Assembly: GCF_900964775.1 (NCBI RefSeq) | Contig: NC_041814.1 | Location: 30,636,998 to 30,700,997 of the forward strand | Source of the DNA: Scleropages formosus | Lineage: Eukaryota; Chordata; Actinopteri; Osteoglossiformes; Osteoglossidae | Direction: 5' to 3' | DNA: 64,000 nt | Part shown: piece by piece, positions 1 to 23,885 of the stretch | Layout: every line of letters begins with the position of its first letter | Position numbering within the stretch: the first letter of the stretch is position 1 | The notes under the pieces: generated by a model | What the model was told of the DNA's origin: nothing | Seen by the model: only the letters and a program-made list of their open reading frames with translations | The model's database searches: none | Made by a program: the position numbers and the translations under genes

Positions 1-107
1 AACCTCGTCATCAGTCGATTTTGTTGCAAGTCACAAACCACCTTGTGCTGTGTATACAGACTGTAAGGATGTATAATCAATTAAAATGTACAACATAGTA
101 TTATAAA

Positions 108-299
108 ATACTTGCGGGGCAGTGGGTAGAGCTGCTGCATTTGGACACAAAGGTTGCAGGTTTAAATCCCACCTTCTTCCACAGTGCAAGGTACTTATCC
201 TAAATTGCTCCAGTGAAGTCACCCAGCTGGATAAGTGGATGAAAAGTTGTAAGTAGCATAATGTTGCAAATCACTTTGGAGAAAAGCATCAGATAAATG
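108..299 (+). mobile_element. tRNA-derived SINE, family 2
   Basis: The head resembles a tRNA (gcagtgggtagagctgctgc, then a B-box-like gcaggtttaaatccc). It is followed by the body shared with other copies in this window (aaattgctccagtgaa, cacccagctggataag) and ends in gagaaaagcatcagataaat. Related copies lie near 12.2, 15.1, 15.8, 21.8, 32.0, 35.4, 38.5, 39.6 and 49.0 kb. Confidence 0.7.
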
Positions 300-2366
300 T
301 TCCACATATTAATATACAGAAGAGTACAGCTTTAAAATTGTTATGCAGCACTCATTTTCATTTTCAAAATGTTTTCTTTTACACTTCCCTTTCCTCACCA
401 CCAGAGCGCTCATTACAAATAAAAATGAACGTGAAAGGAAGCTGTGTAAACAAAATATTGCTAGACACCAAAACACTGACTGAAACCCAAAGTAAGAAAT
501 ACTTGCCTTGGGGGAGCGCAGCCAGTCACTGTTATTGTATGGTAGATGGAGTGCCTGTCCTTTGACTTTATGACCAAAAGTCGGGACTTAATAACACGCT
601 AAGGCTCATGGGACGGCTGTCGTAAGTCGGGGACTACCTGTGTCCTTATTTCATCCCTGTAAACTACACTTTCAAGTGTCTCAGAAGTAAATAAAAATAT
701 AGTATCAGTAGCTCCAGCAGCTGTCAAACAACTTGCATGCTGTGGGTTACTTACCATGGTATACAATTATTTATTTATACAAATTACATATTTATAGAGA
801 GTAACTTTATTTATCGCTCACCCACTTGAGGCAAAGAAACTTGATTAAAGGCAAAAAGAAGACACTTTCATAAGACTTTCTGATCACGACTGCAATTCCT
901 GTTGGACCCACACCAGTCCCGTTTACCCAGTTAGATGATTGCTGCGTGTAGCAGGGTGCTGCTGACATCCTTCCTTGAATTCCAGCTGGATCTGAACTTC
1001 AACCAGCTATCAAGGTGCTTGAATGGGTTTCAATCCCTTGTGGGATGCTGCCTATCAGTAGGGATGATGATCTGTAGTTCAGTGCCCGAGATCTGCTGGA
1101 GGCTTTCCCTACATCTCCAAACATGTTTCTTCAAAGACGTTTAAATTTACGCTCTGGTTACTGGGGTTCCATTTATATCCCCGTGTTAATTAACAATCAG
1201 TATGCATATTTCCCAGCACTAATTGCCTGCGAGAGCCGCACCACATTCGGTCTTGTTTTCCCTCCTAATTAACAGGCATCCCAGCATTGACAGCTTTGAT
1301 TAAGTATTCAGAGTTTTTCCCACTTGCTACTGATACGATTTACATTCAGCTGATTTTGAGTTGACCCTCAGAAGGGAAATGAAATGAATTTTTCTGAGCC
1401 ACGCCGGTCAGACCGAGGCCTGCATTCCTCCCACTAGTGTGGCTTTACTAATTACTTACTGTTGTTTGTCATTAATTACTTCTTAAGGATTATTAAAAAT
1501 GTGAAAGTACAGTATTCAAGGGTATGTGCGGGGAGGGAGGTCAGTGGGCAAACACTGGCTCTGTAGTTCTTTGGTCTCAGCAAATCCACAGAGACGCAGA
1601 TTCAATGATACAGGGCTGCTTGAAAGTGTATGAGCCCCTTGTGTCCTTTAGTTTTACCACTAAATGGTTATTTAATGAGAATCAGTGTTTCGGTGTTGAG
1701 GACGTTGCTGCTCAGATCTGCATCCTGGGAGCAGGATGTCCAATCTGGGTTGACGGTCCAGTCGAGCGGGGAAGGTGATGGCAGCTCTTCACTTTCTAAC
1801 ATCTTACACCCCCCTCCCTCACTGCTGGGTGTAGCTAAATTGATTCTTCTGTGCTCGTGCACACTCAACAGCTCCCGCCAAGCTGGATATGAAGCTGGAT
1901 TAGCTTTTTGACCCTAGTACTACCCCTCCTTGTTACTGACTGAAGACCCACACTGTGTTAGTTTGTCGTACCAGCAGCCTTGACGAGCACAATGTGTCTC
2001 AGCAGTCTGCTCTCTCTTCTTATCAAACAGTAGGACAGTCTCTTGTTTCTCTGCCTTGTGAAGTGTACTAAAGACCATCCTGCCTACAGTTGCCAGCTCT
2101 GTTCAGTAAGAGTCTTGTCACCTTTTGGCACTGTTTAGCAAGAAGGTCTTGTCTCTTGCCAAGTGTGCTCTGTTCTCCATTGTCTCTCCTACCAAGTGTC
2201 CTGTATTCAATAAATCAATCTTGACTCTTCTCTTCCCAAGTGTCCTATATTCAGTAAGTCAGTCTTATCTTGTCTTCCCAAGTGTGTACATTTCCAGAGA
2301 GGTGTATGCTCATTCCTTAAGTGTGTTTTGAGTCAGTTTTGTCTCTTCTTCATATCACTGTTGTAG
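300..2366 (+). other. Probable ARHGAP39 intron; no exon recognised
   Basis: The next ARHGAP39 exon starts at 2367 with an acceptor, so this stretch should be intron. I recognise no MyTH4 or WW coding exon in it. Near 575-642 there is a short piece (gtaagtcggggactacctg) of the kind found at the ends of Tigger/pogo-type DNA transposons. Confidence 0.5.
2100..2290. repeat. Degenerate minisatellite in an ARHGAP39 intron
   Basis: About four imperfect units of roughly 33-55 bp each end in ttcccaagtgt, taccaagtgt or ttgccaagtgt and carry a variant of attcagtaagtcagtctt. The unit length drifts, so this is an old, decayed tandem repeat. It ends about 75 bp before the splice acceptor at 2366. Confidence 0.6.
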
Positions 2367-4423
<2,057 letters not shown>

Positions 4424-5935
4424 CTGGTGGGACATGGACACACACATACAAACACAGAGCCATCTCATATTAATGTGCAGACATGAAAATATCAGAACAT
4501 ACACAAAGAATGGACACCTTCCTATGTGCAGGCAGATAAAAACACACACACACACTCAACACACACAGATGCTGCAATATTCCAGATGTGTTGCTGATCT
4601 AAAATGAGCAGCTGCAAACACAGATAAGTAGGACAGGAAGGACAGGATCGTGGTTAGCCCCACCCCCAGGACCAGCCCTCCTCTGAACCAGGAGTCAGAG
4701 ACGGATGAGTCAACACTGCCCGCCGTCAACTGCCAAAAAGAGGTAATAATAATAATAATAATAATAATAAAAACAAATAAAAAAAAAAACCTGTAGTTGG
4801 ACAGAGGGCTGGGAGGAGGCGTCGGGCTCTCAGCGGAACGTTCTTCCTCAAAGGATGCTCATCATGAGAAAAGGACTGATGAGAAGGTGTGGGCTAAAAC
4901 CGGAGCCCGTGGTAATGGCTGCAGTGCCCCAGGGACTCTGTGTCGTAAAACATCCAACTGTGCATCAGGTCCAACGTGCAAACCAGTGACGTGTATTAGT
5001 CACTTTCGGCGAAGGCAATCCGCCAAGCGGGATGAGGGGAGTGGCGCAGGGGAGGAACGGGGGGGTGCTACCCAACCCCCCTGGGGACCGAGGCAGAACA
5101 TCCCAGAGAGGACGATACGCCTGAGAAACAAGCAGGACACAGAGACCTCTCTGCTCCCCATTGTTCCCCAGAAGAAAGAGAGAGATAAAGGATGGATGCC
5201 GAAGGGATGAAGCTCCACTTTGCTCAGGGCACGTCTGGAACCTGTAACTTGGACCCTTCGCCACCTGTTGGGACCGGCCCACGGTCGGATTTTTAAAAAC
5301 ACCCATTTCATAAGACATCTGCAGGGTCAGCGGTGTGTCAATGTGTAACATGGGTCATGTGGGTCGCAGCTCATGTCCCAACTATGACCCCATGCTGTAC
5401 TCTCCCTCTGGCGGGTTTGAGAGCTGGACTTGATGACTCTGTTCCACGGTAAATACCATCCGTAGAACGAGCTCGAAACAAATGCCCTTGTGCACGTGGT
5501 AACAAGTGTACTTATTGATCACTGCTCATTGACCCCAGTTTGGTTTCACTCACGAGGAATGAGCGTCTGCTGGGCAGGAACAACCTGGCACCGGTGCCGT
5601 CATCGCCACTTGCATATGAAATTAAAAATGTAAGAAAAATATTTTTAATGTTCAAAGCTGATCCCATACAAGTCATATTTAATTTATACCACTCATTTTA
5701 CAGTGTATCACTTCCATTAGAATGTTTCACCATAAACACTGGAAATACGTTTCCTATATTTTTAATTTCTAAGTCTAGAGAAGCGGCTGTGAGACACACC
5801 AGAGCTCATGGGCATTTATAGGTGTCACTCTCTGTCCTTTGGACCTGTTTCTGTGATTCCTGTGTTTCAAAATGTGTGACTTTTTTCTTAATTTGTCATT
5901 TTATATGATTTATTTATTTCAACTGTTTTAATAAA
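4424..5935 (+). other. ARHGAP39 3' UTR with candidate poly(A) signal at 5930-5935
   Basis: After the stop codon there is no further gene-like reading frame. A canonical AATAAA lies at 5930-5935, inside a T-rich stretch, and is a plausible polyadenylation signal. An (AAT)n run at 4744-4770 runs into another AATAAA-like site, so a shorter 3' UTR is possible. Confidence 0.45.
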
Positions 5936-5974
5936 TGCTTTTTCATACTGTGTTCTAAAGGGTATAAAAAATTG

Positions 5975-6421
5975 CCACACACACACACACACACTGCAGC
6001 TGTGGGACTGACTTATGTCCAGTTTCATTAATCCCAATTAACAGGTGCCCATGTGTGTTCATGTATAAAAGATGCGCGCACACACACACGCACACACACA
6101 CGCCTAATCACCAATAATAATAAACAGTGAATGAAACATTGAGAAATTGCAAAGCAGGAATTGTATTGTCAGTCTGAGGCTGTTGACTGTGTGCCTGTCA
6201 AATGGCTGCTCCTGCGTATTCCCGTACTTAAGGTTTGAACATCTGCACTGAGCCCCAACCCCCCCCTTCCGAGATCTGGGTTTGAGCCCATTTTTATCCA
6301 AGAGTGTAGGCTTCCAGGAGTGACCAGCTGGGGAAAAACTCCTTTTTGTATGAGCAGGGCATCCCAGCATCTTTATAGCACTCATGAATATGAACTGTTG
6401 TGTGTGTGTGTGTGTGTGTGC
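5975..6421. repeat. Cluster of (CA)n/(TG)n microsatellites
   Basis: Short runs of CA lie near 5976-5993 and 6072-6102, and a (TG)n run at about 6400-6421. They produce the valine/cysteine-rich spurious reading frames seen here. Nothing else is recognised between 5950 and 7000. Confidence 0.8.
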
Positions 6422-7200
6422 GCGGGGGGTTGGGGGTCACATTCCACAGCACTCATTCACACACACACAATGGCACATACCGACCCATGAAGTTGCCACG
6501 GCTGTGGAATCCAGCGATGACATCAGAGGTGTCTGGTCATTGGTCTGTGCAGCTCGAAGAGGATGCAGAGGAGTCCCCGTGTTTCGGGTGCAGATGTTCA
6601 ACTCCCAACAAACGTAAACGTACGAAACATCAGATATTGGCAAGAGTTACAAACGGGACAAGTGAATGACCCAGCCCTTTCGATATTTGCGAAAACCTTT
6701 CAGTTTGGTATTTTTTACTTTCTATCTGCTACTGCTGTCAGTGTTATTTTACAGATACTATTGATTATATGGTGGAAGGTAGCAGCAATGTTCTACCTCA
6801 CATTGTGACACCTCACAGACACAGATTTTCTTCTTCCGAAACATTTAAAAATGGCTTGGAAACAATGGCTCACAGACAAAAGAGGACAGATCAATAAATT
6901 ATTGAAATAACGTGTCTCTTGTAATGTATATAAAGTATTCTAACTGTACTCCTTCCCTGACCCCCCACTAGTCCCTACCCAGGCCTTTCAAAGGCAAACT
7001 TCTTAAATTAAGGGTTTCGTTCCTAAGTCTTGTCTTTCAGTCGAATCTTTACATAAGTCGGAACAGTTAGCTATGGTGGGTAGCTAACGTCAGTCAAATG
7101 TTTGTCTTAGTATATCGTTTACCTTTCTATGCATAAAAAACATGGAAGAAACACTTACAAATGCACTAAAACATCTTTAACATAATACAGTAGTAGTAAA

Positions 7201-7238
<38 letters not shown>

Positions 7239-7457
7239 TAAATGTTACCATAGTATTTATAATGGAGAGAAAGATCGAGACAAAGCCTTTTACATGCTCC
7301 ATTATTTCTGGTTTGTCCTTTAAAATTGTCCTGATTGTTGACAAACTGTAGCCTAACGCTTTTCCAATGACTTTTGGAATTTCATCCTTTCCCGATCGCT
7401 TTATCATTTCCACTTTAGTCTCAATCGTGATCATTTTCCTTTTCTTGGATACATCAC

Positions 7458-7620
7458 CATCACACACACACACACTTTCAGAACCGCTTGTCCCATACGG
7501 GGTCGCGGGGAACCGGAGCCTACCCGGCAACACAGGGCGTAAGGCCAAAAGAGGAGGGGACACACCCAGGACGGGACACCAGTCCACCGCAAGGCACCCC
7601 AAGTGGGACTCAACCACCGC
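7458..7620 (-). mobile_element. SINE family 1, 5'-truncated
   Basis: It begins on the plus strand with (CA)n then ctttcagaaccgcttgtccc and ggggtcgcggggaaccggag, which is the reverse complement of the SINE tail found intact elsewhere. The tRNA-like head is missing beyond about 7620. Confidence 0.8.
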
Positions 7621-7717
7621 ACTCCTCTGTGTTACTGTATTTGGCTTTAATTTTTTTTGTTCTTACCCTCCTAGCCATGGTACCAAAACGTAAATGTGAT
7701 GCAAGTGATGGTGATGT

Positions 7718-7937
7718 GGGGGCGCAGTGGCGCAGTGGGTTGGACCAGGTCCTGCTCTCCAGTGGGTCTGGGGTTCGAGCCCTGCTTGGGGTGCCTTGTG
7801 ACAGACTGGCGTCCTGTCCTGGGTGTGTCCCCTCTCCCTCCAGCCTTACGCCCTGTGTTGCCGGGTAGACTCCTGTGACCCTGTATGGGACAAGCGGTTC
7901 AGAAAATGTGTGTGTGTGTGTGTGTGTTTGTGTGTGT
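7718..7937 (+). mobile_element. SINE family 1 (tRNA-derived), near full length
   Basis: The copy starts gggggcgcagtggcgcagtg, with A-box-like tggcgcagtgggtt and B-box ggttcgagcc. It continues through the shared body ctggcgtcctgtcctgggtg to the tail gacaagcggttcagaaaatg and a (TG)n run. Confidence 0.85.
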
Positions 7938-8180
7938 ACAGTAACACAAGACACTTAACAGCAACACAGTCCGACTGAAAAGAAGGAAGTCTTTGTCCCA
8001 CCTCGGGTTCATGAGCTGACAAACTGCCGTAGATGCAAAATGCTTTAATGCTTGTCGCACGTTTGTTATTACAAATCATTGTATGTAACTCAAATTTTTA
8101 ATACAATAGCCTTTACGGGGGGTGGTTCGTAACTACGGGTTGTATGTAAGTCGGACGTTCGTAACCTCGGACTGCCTGCA

Positions 8181-10651
8181 GGCGTCTGCAAAGAAAAGAA
8201 ACATGATAATGTAGTTATCGCAGCAGTGGTTAGTGTGGTATTACAGCAAAAAAGTGACCAATCATAATTAGCCAACATGTCCTTAATTAGTCATTTTAGT
8301 GGAACACTTGGGATTATTCAAAGTCACTGATGAGTTTTTATACCAGCCCTGCTGACAGCAGGTCGCTCGTCCCTGGGTTGGTGGTAAAGGAGCACCCTCT
8401 TCAGGGCTGCACTACTCACTGCAGGGCTACAAGAAATTCAGGTTCAGGTGGTTTACTGGGTATTGCAGTGGAATCTGTTCTAGTGTCGAACTTGATAAAC
8501 GTCCGAAAGAACCGCAGGCTTCCGGTCCAAATTATCACCGACTGTATTTCTCACTTATCCGAAAGATAAATAACAGTAACAAGTAACATGAACATTTAAA
8601 ACTCGCCCACTTTCGTTACCCACTCACCCAAGTCTGGCTCCTGAGCCAAGTTTAAAACTAATTTACACAATTTTAATATTAATTTATATAAAAACTTAAT
8701 TACCAAGGCTCCTTTAATCAGTTAAGTGTTGCACGATTAATGGGCGATTCCTGGGACCGGAATGAAACCCTTGGTAGACTTGGTCTTTGAAGAACATCCT
8801 GCTTCCCACCACTGTTGTTCATTAGTGTCCTGAGAGCTCATCCTGGCAAATCGAAGACATGCGGCTGAGCTTCATTAAATCATGCAGTGGATGCAAATTG
8901 TGCAAACTCTCCCCCCACCCCCGATGAGCCACCTGCCCATGTGAGCCCTGGGTCATGATTTAATTAGCTTGCAGAAAAAGCTGTGCCAGGGGAGAGGTGA
9001 GATGATTAAAATGAAGGATATATGTGCAGTCTGCTGCTCGATTAGCCAACTCCCCACATCCCCCTGTCCCGGACACCGAGGACAGACTGGGATTCGTCCT
9101 GTTAAATACTCACATGCTTAGAATGGGACGCACAGCTGGTCCCAGCAGGATGTTGGTTCTTCGGAGGAGGTCGTGTAGGTTCGCCAGCTCCCTTCCTGGA
9201 GCTAATTAACGTTTTTATTAATAACAGAGAGCTACATTTTTAAATTTTTATTTTTTAAAAAAAAAAAAGTTTTTTTCCTCCCTGAGTGGATAAAGAAAAC
9301 CTCTTTTAATGTAGGGAGAAAAAGTTATCCTGCTTAGTAGCCTATAATAAATGTCCATTAGAGGACTTGGCTTACAAACAGTTTTATGCTCAGTAAATAA
9401 GTAATTTTTACTGGTATTTACAGGATATTCATTCCCTAGACCCACTCTATATAGTAATATCATCTTAAGTGCAGTACATTAATATTTAATACTCGCCCTG
9501 TGCCACGGGAACAAGATGACAAATGTTTTTTTCTGCCCGGAGCTGGAAGCTGATGAATGGCGATGAGTGACGGTGGCACCAGCTGCGCCTTTACGCTCAT
9601 CTTACCGCCATGTCCAAGGACAAAGGTGCCACAGGCCTACAGTTTTGGAGATGACAGAAGGGACACTTCCTCGGCGGCACTTTGGGAGAAATAGAGACAT
9701 CCATGAGATCTTTCCCACTTTCCGAAAGCTTTCTTAAATTCCGGGATGCTGATAAACGGTAACAAGATACACCATGCGTAACAAAAATGCACCTCGAATA
9801 CATCGTCCACATCCAGAGTTGAATTCGACTCACAGAAACAGAAGGGAATCGGGATCAAACCCCAGATGCGAAGGCGCTGAATCCTGCCTCGCACCCAGTG
9901 CCCGCACGACAGCAGAACAGCAATGCCGCATTGCATGAACTAGTATGTATGGGAACACAACAAATAAGATTTTATAGGCGATTGCCAGTTTATTTGAGCT
10001 TTATGTGATGTCTTTAGTGGTACCCGACCCGCAAACTTATCAAAGGGTTACACTTTTCGCCGGTACTCGTATTTACAGGACATGATTCGTTCCCTAGACG
10101 CACCTTCCGAACAGTTTCCAATTACAAACAGGCCTTCGGTTGCAGTTGTGTTCTGAAGTCGAGGTAGGAGCGCGGGGTCGTTTGTAGCCGACCTCTATCC
10201 ACAGGGGGCAAACCGGTGCGGAGGTCTCAAACACCTGCTGCTGGACCTCCCGTTGGATCCTGGAGGGAAAATCGGGATGAGAGTCAGTGAGGCAAGAGCG
10301 CCATGGTGGTCAGACACCTTAGTTTCTCACTTGTTTTCATAGACGCAAAGCAGCCCAAGCCAAGGTGTGTAAACCCATCACACCGGATCGGATGCAGGTC
10401 TGTTGTATTTTCCTACTTTTTGGTTAAACTTCTTAGAAATTCAAACAGGGTTTGAGAGAATCAAACATTAATGCAGTAAATGGGTTCGCAGCCCCGTAAC
10501 TTGATTCTCGCATAAAATCCAACATGACTTTTTGAAGAAATTCTAAAGCCAGAAAAGTCTTTTGGAAACTATGAAGAAAGCTGAAGATCCTGTAAGGTGT
10601 TTGGACAGATACAGCCTAAGACACATGTTCAAGGAGGACTGCATTACAAGA
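8181..10651. other. Intergenic stretch, no gene recognised
   Basis: AT-rich sequence with no recognisable exon, repeat head or RNA gene. A 99-codon open frame at 9637-9936 (minus) has no family resemblance and no splice context. Confidence 0.5.
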
Positions 10652-10657
10652 GTCTCT

Positions 10658-10708
<51 letters not shown>

Positions 10709-10725
10709 GAGCCCACCCAGGGACG
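10652..10725 (+). tRNA. tRNA-Asn (GTT)
   Basis: A 74-nt cloverleaf without intron. The acceptor arm gtctctg pairs with the 3' end cagggac, followed by discriminator g. The A box (tggcgcaatcggttagcgcg) and B box (ggttcgagccc) are canonical. The anticodon stem is cggct/accg-type around the loop with anticodon GTT. It is a single copy about 200 bp upstream of the GFUS promoter region and looks intact. Confidence 0.95.
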
Positions 10726-10929
10726 CACGTTTGTTTCTTTTGCCACTGCTGTTGGGATGAGAGACTAATTGTAAGGAGTGTATCTAACACTGTAATTCGC
10801 CCGCGTGTGGGTTGAAAACGCTACATGGTGTTCACTGGTAGTAGCATTGGAGAAAAGCTAAATAAATATCCGCTAAACGAAGCACTGCAAACGGCAGCAC
10901 CAACCACCTTTAAGGAAACCCGCCAGTCT

Positions 10930-11299
10930 TGGGCGCATGCGCGATATCACTGTCACGCGATCACAGTCTTACGTCACACGACCCCGGCATCTCCTCTCCG
11001 CTTTCGGCCTGTGGAAACACGTGTTATAAACGGGAGAATGTCCGTTTGTTCACACAGTGCAAAGTCACGTACCCGTGTCCAACGGGTCGCGCGTTGAACT
11101 CTAGGCTTCATCGTTTAGCAAGAACACTCCAGCAAATGCGAGCCCGTCATTGAGCTCTACTGCCTACAATTCCCATGATGCTCTGCGCTGGGCTCTCGGC
11201 TGATAAGCGTGATAAGTTTGTGAAGGTGTGGAAGCCGCAAGTCCGGCCGAACGGGTTCGGCAGCCGGATCTTGGACCTCCTGCGTGAGCGCGCGCCAAG
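10930..11299 (+). promoter_or_regulatory. GFUS promoter and noncoding first exon
   Basis: A GC-rich, CpG-containing stretch holds a perfect NRF1-type palindrome GCGCATGCGC (10933-10942), a CRE-like TTACGTCA (10969-10976) and a ZNF143/THAP11-type site cctacaattcccatgatgc (about 11163-11181). A consensus splice donor (ccaag|gtgagc) ends a probable noncoding exon at 11299, to be spliced to the acceptor at 12597. There is no TATA box. This is the usual architecture of a housekeeping promoter. The sites are read by eye, and factor binding is inference. Confidence 0.6.
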
Positions 11300-12229
11300 G
11301 TGAGCGCGATCCGGCGCGTTTCTCCTCGCCGTCCGTCCGGCACCGGGGCCCCCGATCGCTGCACTACCCGCGGCGATACGTCTTGTTACACTGGTTCTGT
11401 GTTAGTCGCTTCCATCCGTCGCAAGCGTGTTGTCATTTTCGGGACGCTCGGAGACTTCCTCCTGCTGGTGCTGAAGAAGATCCGCGACTCCCGGACACCT
11501 GTGCGTCCTAACTGGGGGGTAATTTCCCGGTGCGGAAGTCAGTAGAAATCCGGGATTCGGTGTGTGTGTGTGTGTGTCACGTAAAACACGTTCCCGAGGT
11601 GTCAGGAGGAGGAAGAAGAAGAAACTGAACTGAAGACTCAGTAGAAGTTGATGCGGAGCATATGTGATATGACAGGTTGACCACGTGACGTAACGCGGAC
11701 CCACCTGTTCTGGTCAGTCGCAGGTAGACCAGCTGCCTCTTGTTCCAAGTATAACAGGTTGACGCTCATGATTCTTGAAGGTAACGTGGAAAGTTGACCT
11801 TGTTGATCGTGTTACAGGTTGACAGTTGGCCCCCCTTGTTGACCGTGTGACGGGTTTCCCTACTGCTCTCTGTTGACCGTGTGACAGGTGGAGCAGGTTA
11901 AGCGGTGCGTTTCCACCTGATGTGGCAGGTGCTTTTCTGCTGAAGCCTCCCAGGCTGCGGATGGTCCGCAGATTCCACGTATCATAAGGAAGCAGAGTTA
12001 CGGGATCTCCGTAAGCTCATTAAGAACGGCTGATGGAAGGTATTGGGAGTAGAGCTCCGCTTCGCACCGTTTTGGCTTCATTGCGTTTACCGTGGTGCGA
12101 GGAAATGTTCCAGGCAGAAAGTGCTATGAGATCCAGGCGAACGTGTGCGTTGCCGTGTTCTTCAAAAAAGCAAAACCTTTCACTCGTTTATCTGACACGT
12201 TTCACCAATGCGACTTAGTGTTTGGCTGT

Positions 12230-12387
12230 TTACGCTGATTTACCCATTTATACAGTAGGGTCATTCTTACTGTAATCAGTTCAGAGTGAGAACCATGCTT
12301 GGAGATACTACAGCGGGAGTTGGGATTCGAACCTGGTCCTTCCAGTGCAAGGTGGCAACTCTAAGCACGTGCCCCCCGCTGCCTCAT
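12230..12387 (-). mobile_element. SINE family 2 remnant
   Basis: The plus strand reads tttacccatttatacagtag, then tactacagcgggagttggga-like sequence and a B-box complement (gggattcgaacctgg). This is the reverse complement of the family seen at 108-299. Diverged. Confidence 0.6.
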
Positions 12388-12580
12388 ATGTTTCACACCA
12401 TGTCTCAAAGGAGTATTTTTGTACTTTTGTTTTATGAAAATGCCCTTAATGTGTGTATATTGGTGCATCAGTTGCTCCTTGATCACCCAGTGTTTTATTG
12501 ATTTTTCTTGTTTTTAATAGAAGTGCAATTTATTTGATGGTTAAAAATTCTTTACAGGCCTGTGGTACTGTTATTATTGA

Positions 12581-17163
<4,583 letters not shown>

Positions 17164-17432
17164 AGAGCCGCCGCTGGTTTACGGTGCGAGGTCCTCAGGG
17201 CAGAGCCATAGGGGACAGCAAAGATGAGCAGAGGAGGACCACATCCATGTGCTGCTCAGAGCTTCATCACACAAACTTCTCCCAGTGGCACCTGGCTCTG
17301 GTCTCCCACCATCCAGCAGTGGGATATTTTGATAATTTTCACCCAACAAGACTGGCGGGGTGGTTCACAGCAGGGATGGGTTTAATTTTGTGCTTTTAGC
17401 ACATCCAAGCTTAAATAAGAATACATTATGGT

Positions 17433-17438
17433 AATAAA
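17433..17438 (+). terminator. Candidate GFUS poly(A) signal
   Basis: AATAAA 270 bp after the GFUS stop codon. The next gene is on the opposite strand. Confidence 0.55.
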
Positions 17439-17639
17439 GGCTAGTTGCACATCACTCCATGTAGTGAAAAGTTCCTCTTACTGTGGAAATATGTATTTGT
17501 ACTGTATGCTTAAAGGATACATTGAAAAGGTTCTTCCAGGCAGTGTTTAACCTAGAATTTGAAATGGGGGGGATTTCCAGGATTCACCTACCTAAACTTT
17601 ATGTATAGAGAAGGATCTCATGCCCCCCTAGAACCCAAA

Positions 17640-17870
17640 GCACAGCTGCTAGGTTATCCTTTGGACATGGGTTCAAGACCAGCTCAGTGGGGGGTGAAGG
17701 GTGCAAGGTCTCCTATTGCTGTAGGTTTCCTCCCACAGTCTGAAGACATGGTGCAGCTGAGCAGGTGGCTCTAAATTGCTCATTGAGTGTGTGTGCACAT
17801 GCCGAGCAGCCCAGTCATGAACTGCTGTCCCATCCAGGTTCTCTCACCCTCTAATGCTGACATAGGCGCT
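17640..17870 (+). mobile_element. HE1/V-SINE-like remnant
   Basis: The piece tttcctcccacagtctgaag, followed by gtggctctaaattgctcatt and gtgtgtgtgcaca, is the conserved centre of the widespread fish HE1/V-type SINEs. Diverged from the known consensus, so old. Confidence 0.6.
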
Positions 17871-18379
17871 GGCTTACTGAGGTCCTGCATTAGGACAAGT
17901 CGTTACTGATGGCAGAGTTCTGTCCTACAGCTCCTTCCACATCATTTCAGAGAACGTTAGAGGGAATTACCAGCTCAGAAATAGTTGGGAGAAAAAGCAT
18001 CTCCCCCTTCAAGGAAAGATGTATAAAAAAATATTGGTACAGTAAGGGAACAGGAGGTTCCGTGTGAACCCTGTGATGGAGGTGGAAGAGTTACTACACT
18101 TTTACACCTTTTTCCCCCCAGACTGTAAATTACCTAATCATGTTATTTACACCAAGTTGAAGACAAAGGAAATGGAAAATAAAGTTTTATTATAAAAACC
18201 ACCAAAATTTAAAAATCTGGCCTGAGGGAATCTAAACCAGGGTTATTTTCCTCAGGAAAAGTTGGTTTAAAATATTTCACACGACTTCACCTGTGAAGGT
18301 GAAGCCCATGTGCTGCTACCTGCACGAGACCCTTCAGCAACCTGTTCAGGATGACCGCACTGGTAGGAGGGATGAAGAG

Positions 18380-23885
<5,506 letters not shown>

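Larger units (their letters stand above)
7000..8180. mobile_element. Tigger/pogo-type DNA transposon remnant, rearranged and carrying two SINE pieces
   Basis: On the minus strand at 7260-7455 a frame reads KKRKMITIETKVEMIKRSGK and continues into a helix-turn-helix resembling the N-terminus of Tigger/pogo (CENP-B-like) transposases. The preceding residues of such a protein (MVPKRKCDASDGDV) are found on the opposite strand at 7677-7717. The outer parts contain gtcgg-rich stretches (7020-7065, 8120-8175) typical of Tigger ends. The two protein pieces on opposite strands show that the copy is rearranged. It cannot encode a transposase. Confidence 0.65.

Noticed and set aside
9637-9936. 99-codon minus-strand frame with several cysteines
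   Set aside because: No similarity to any family I know and no splice or promoter context.
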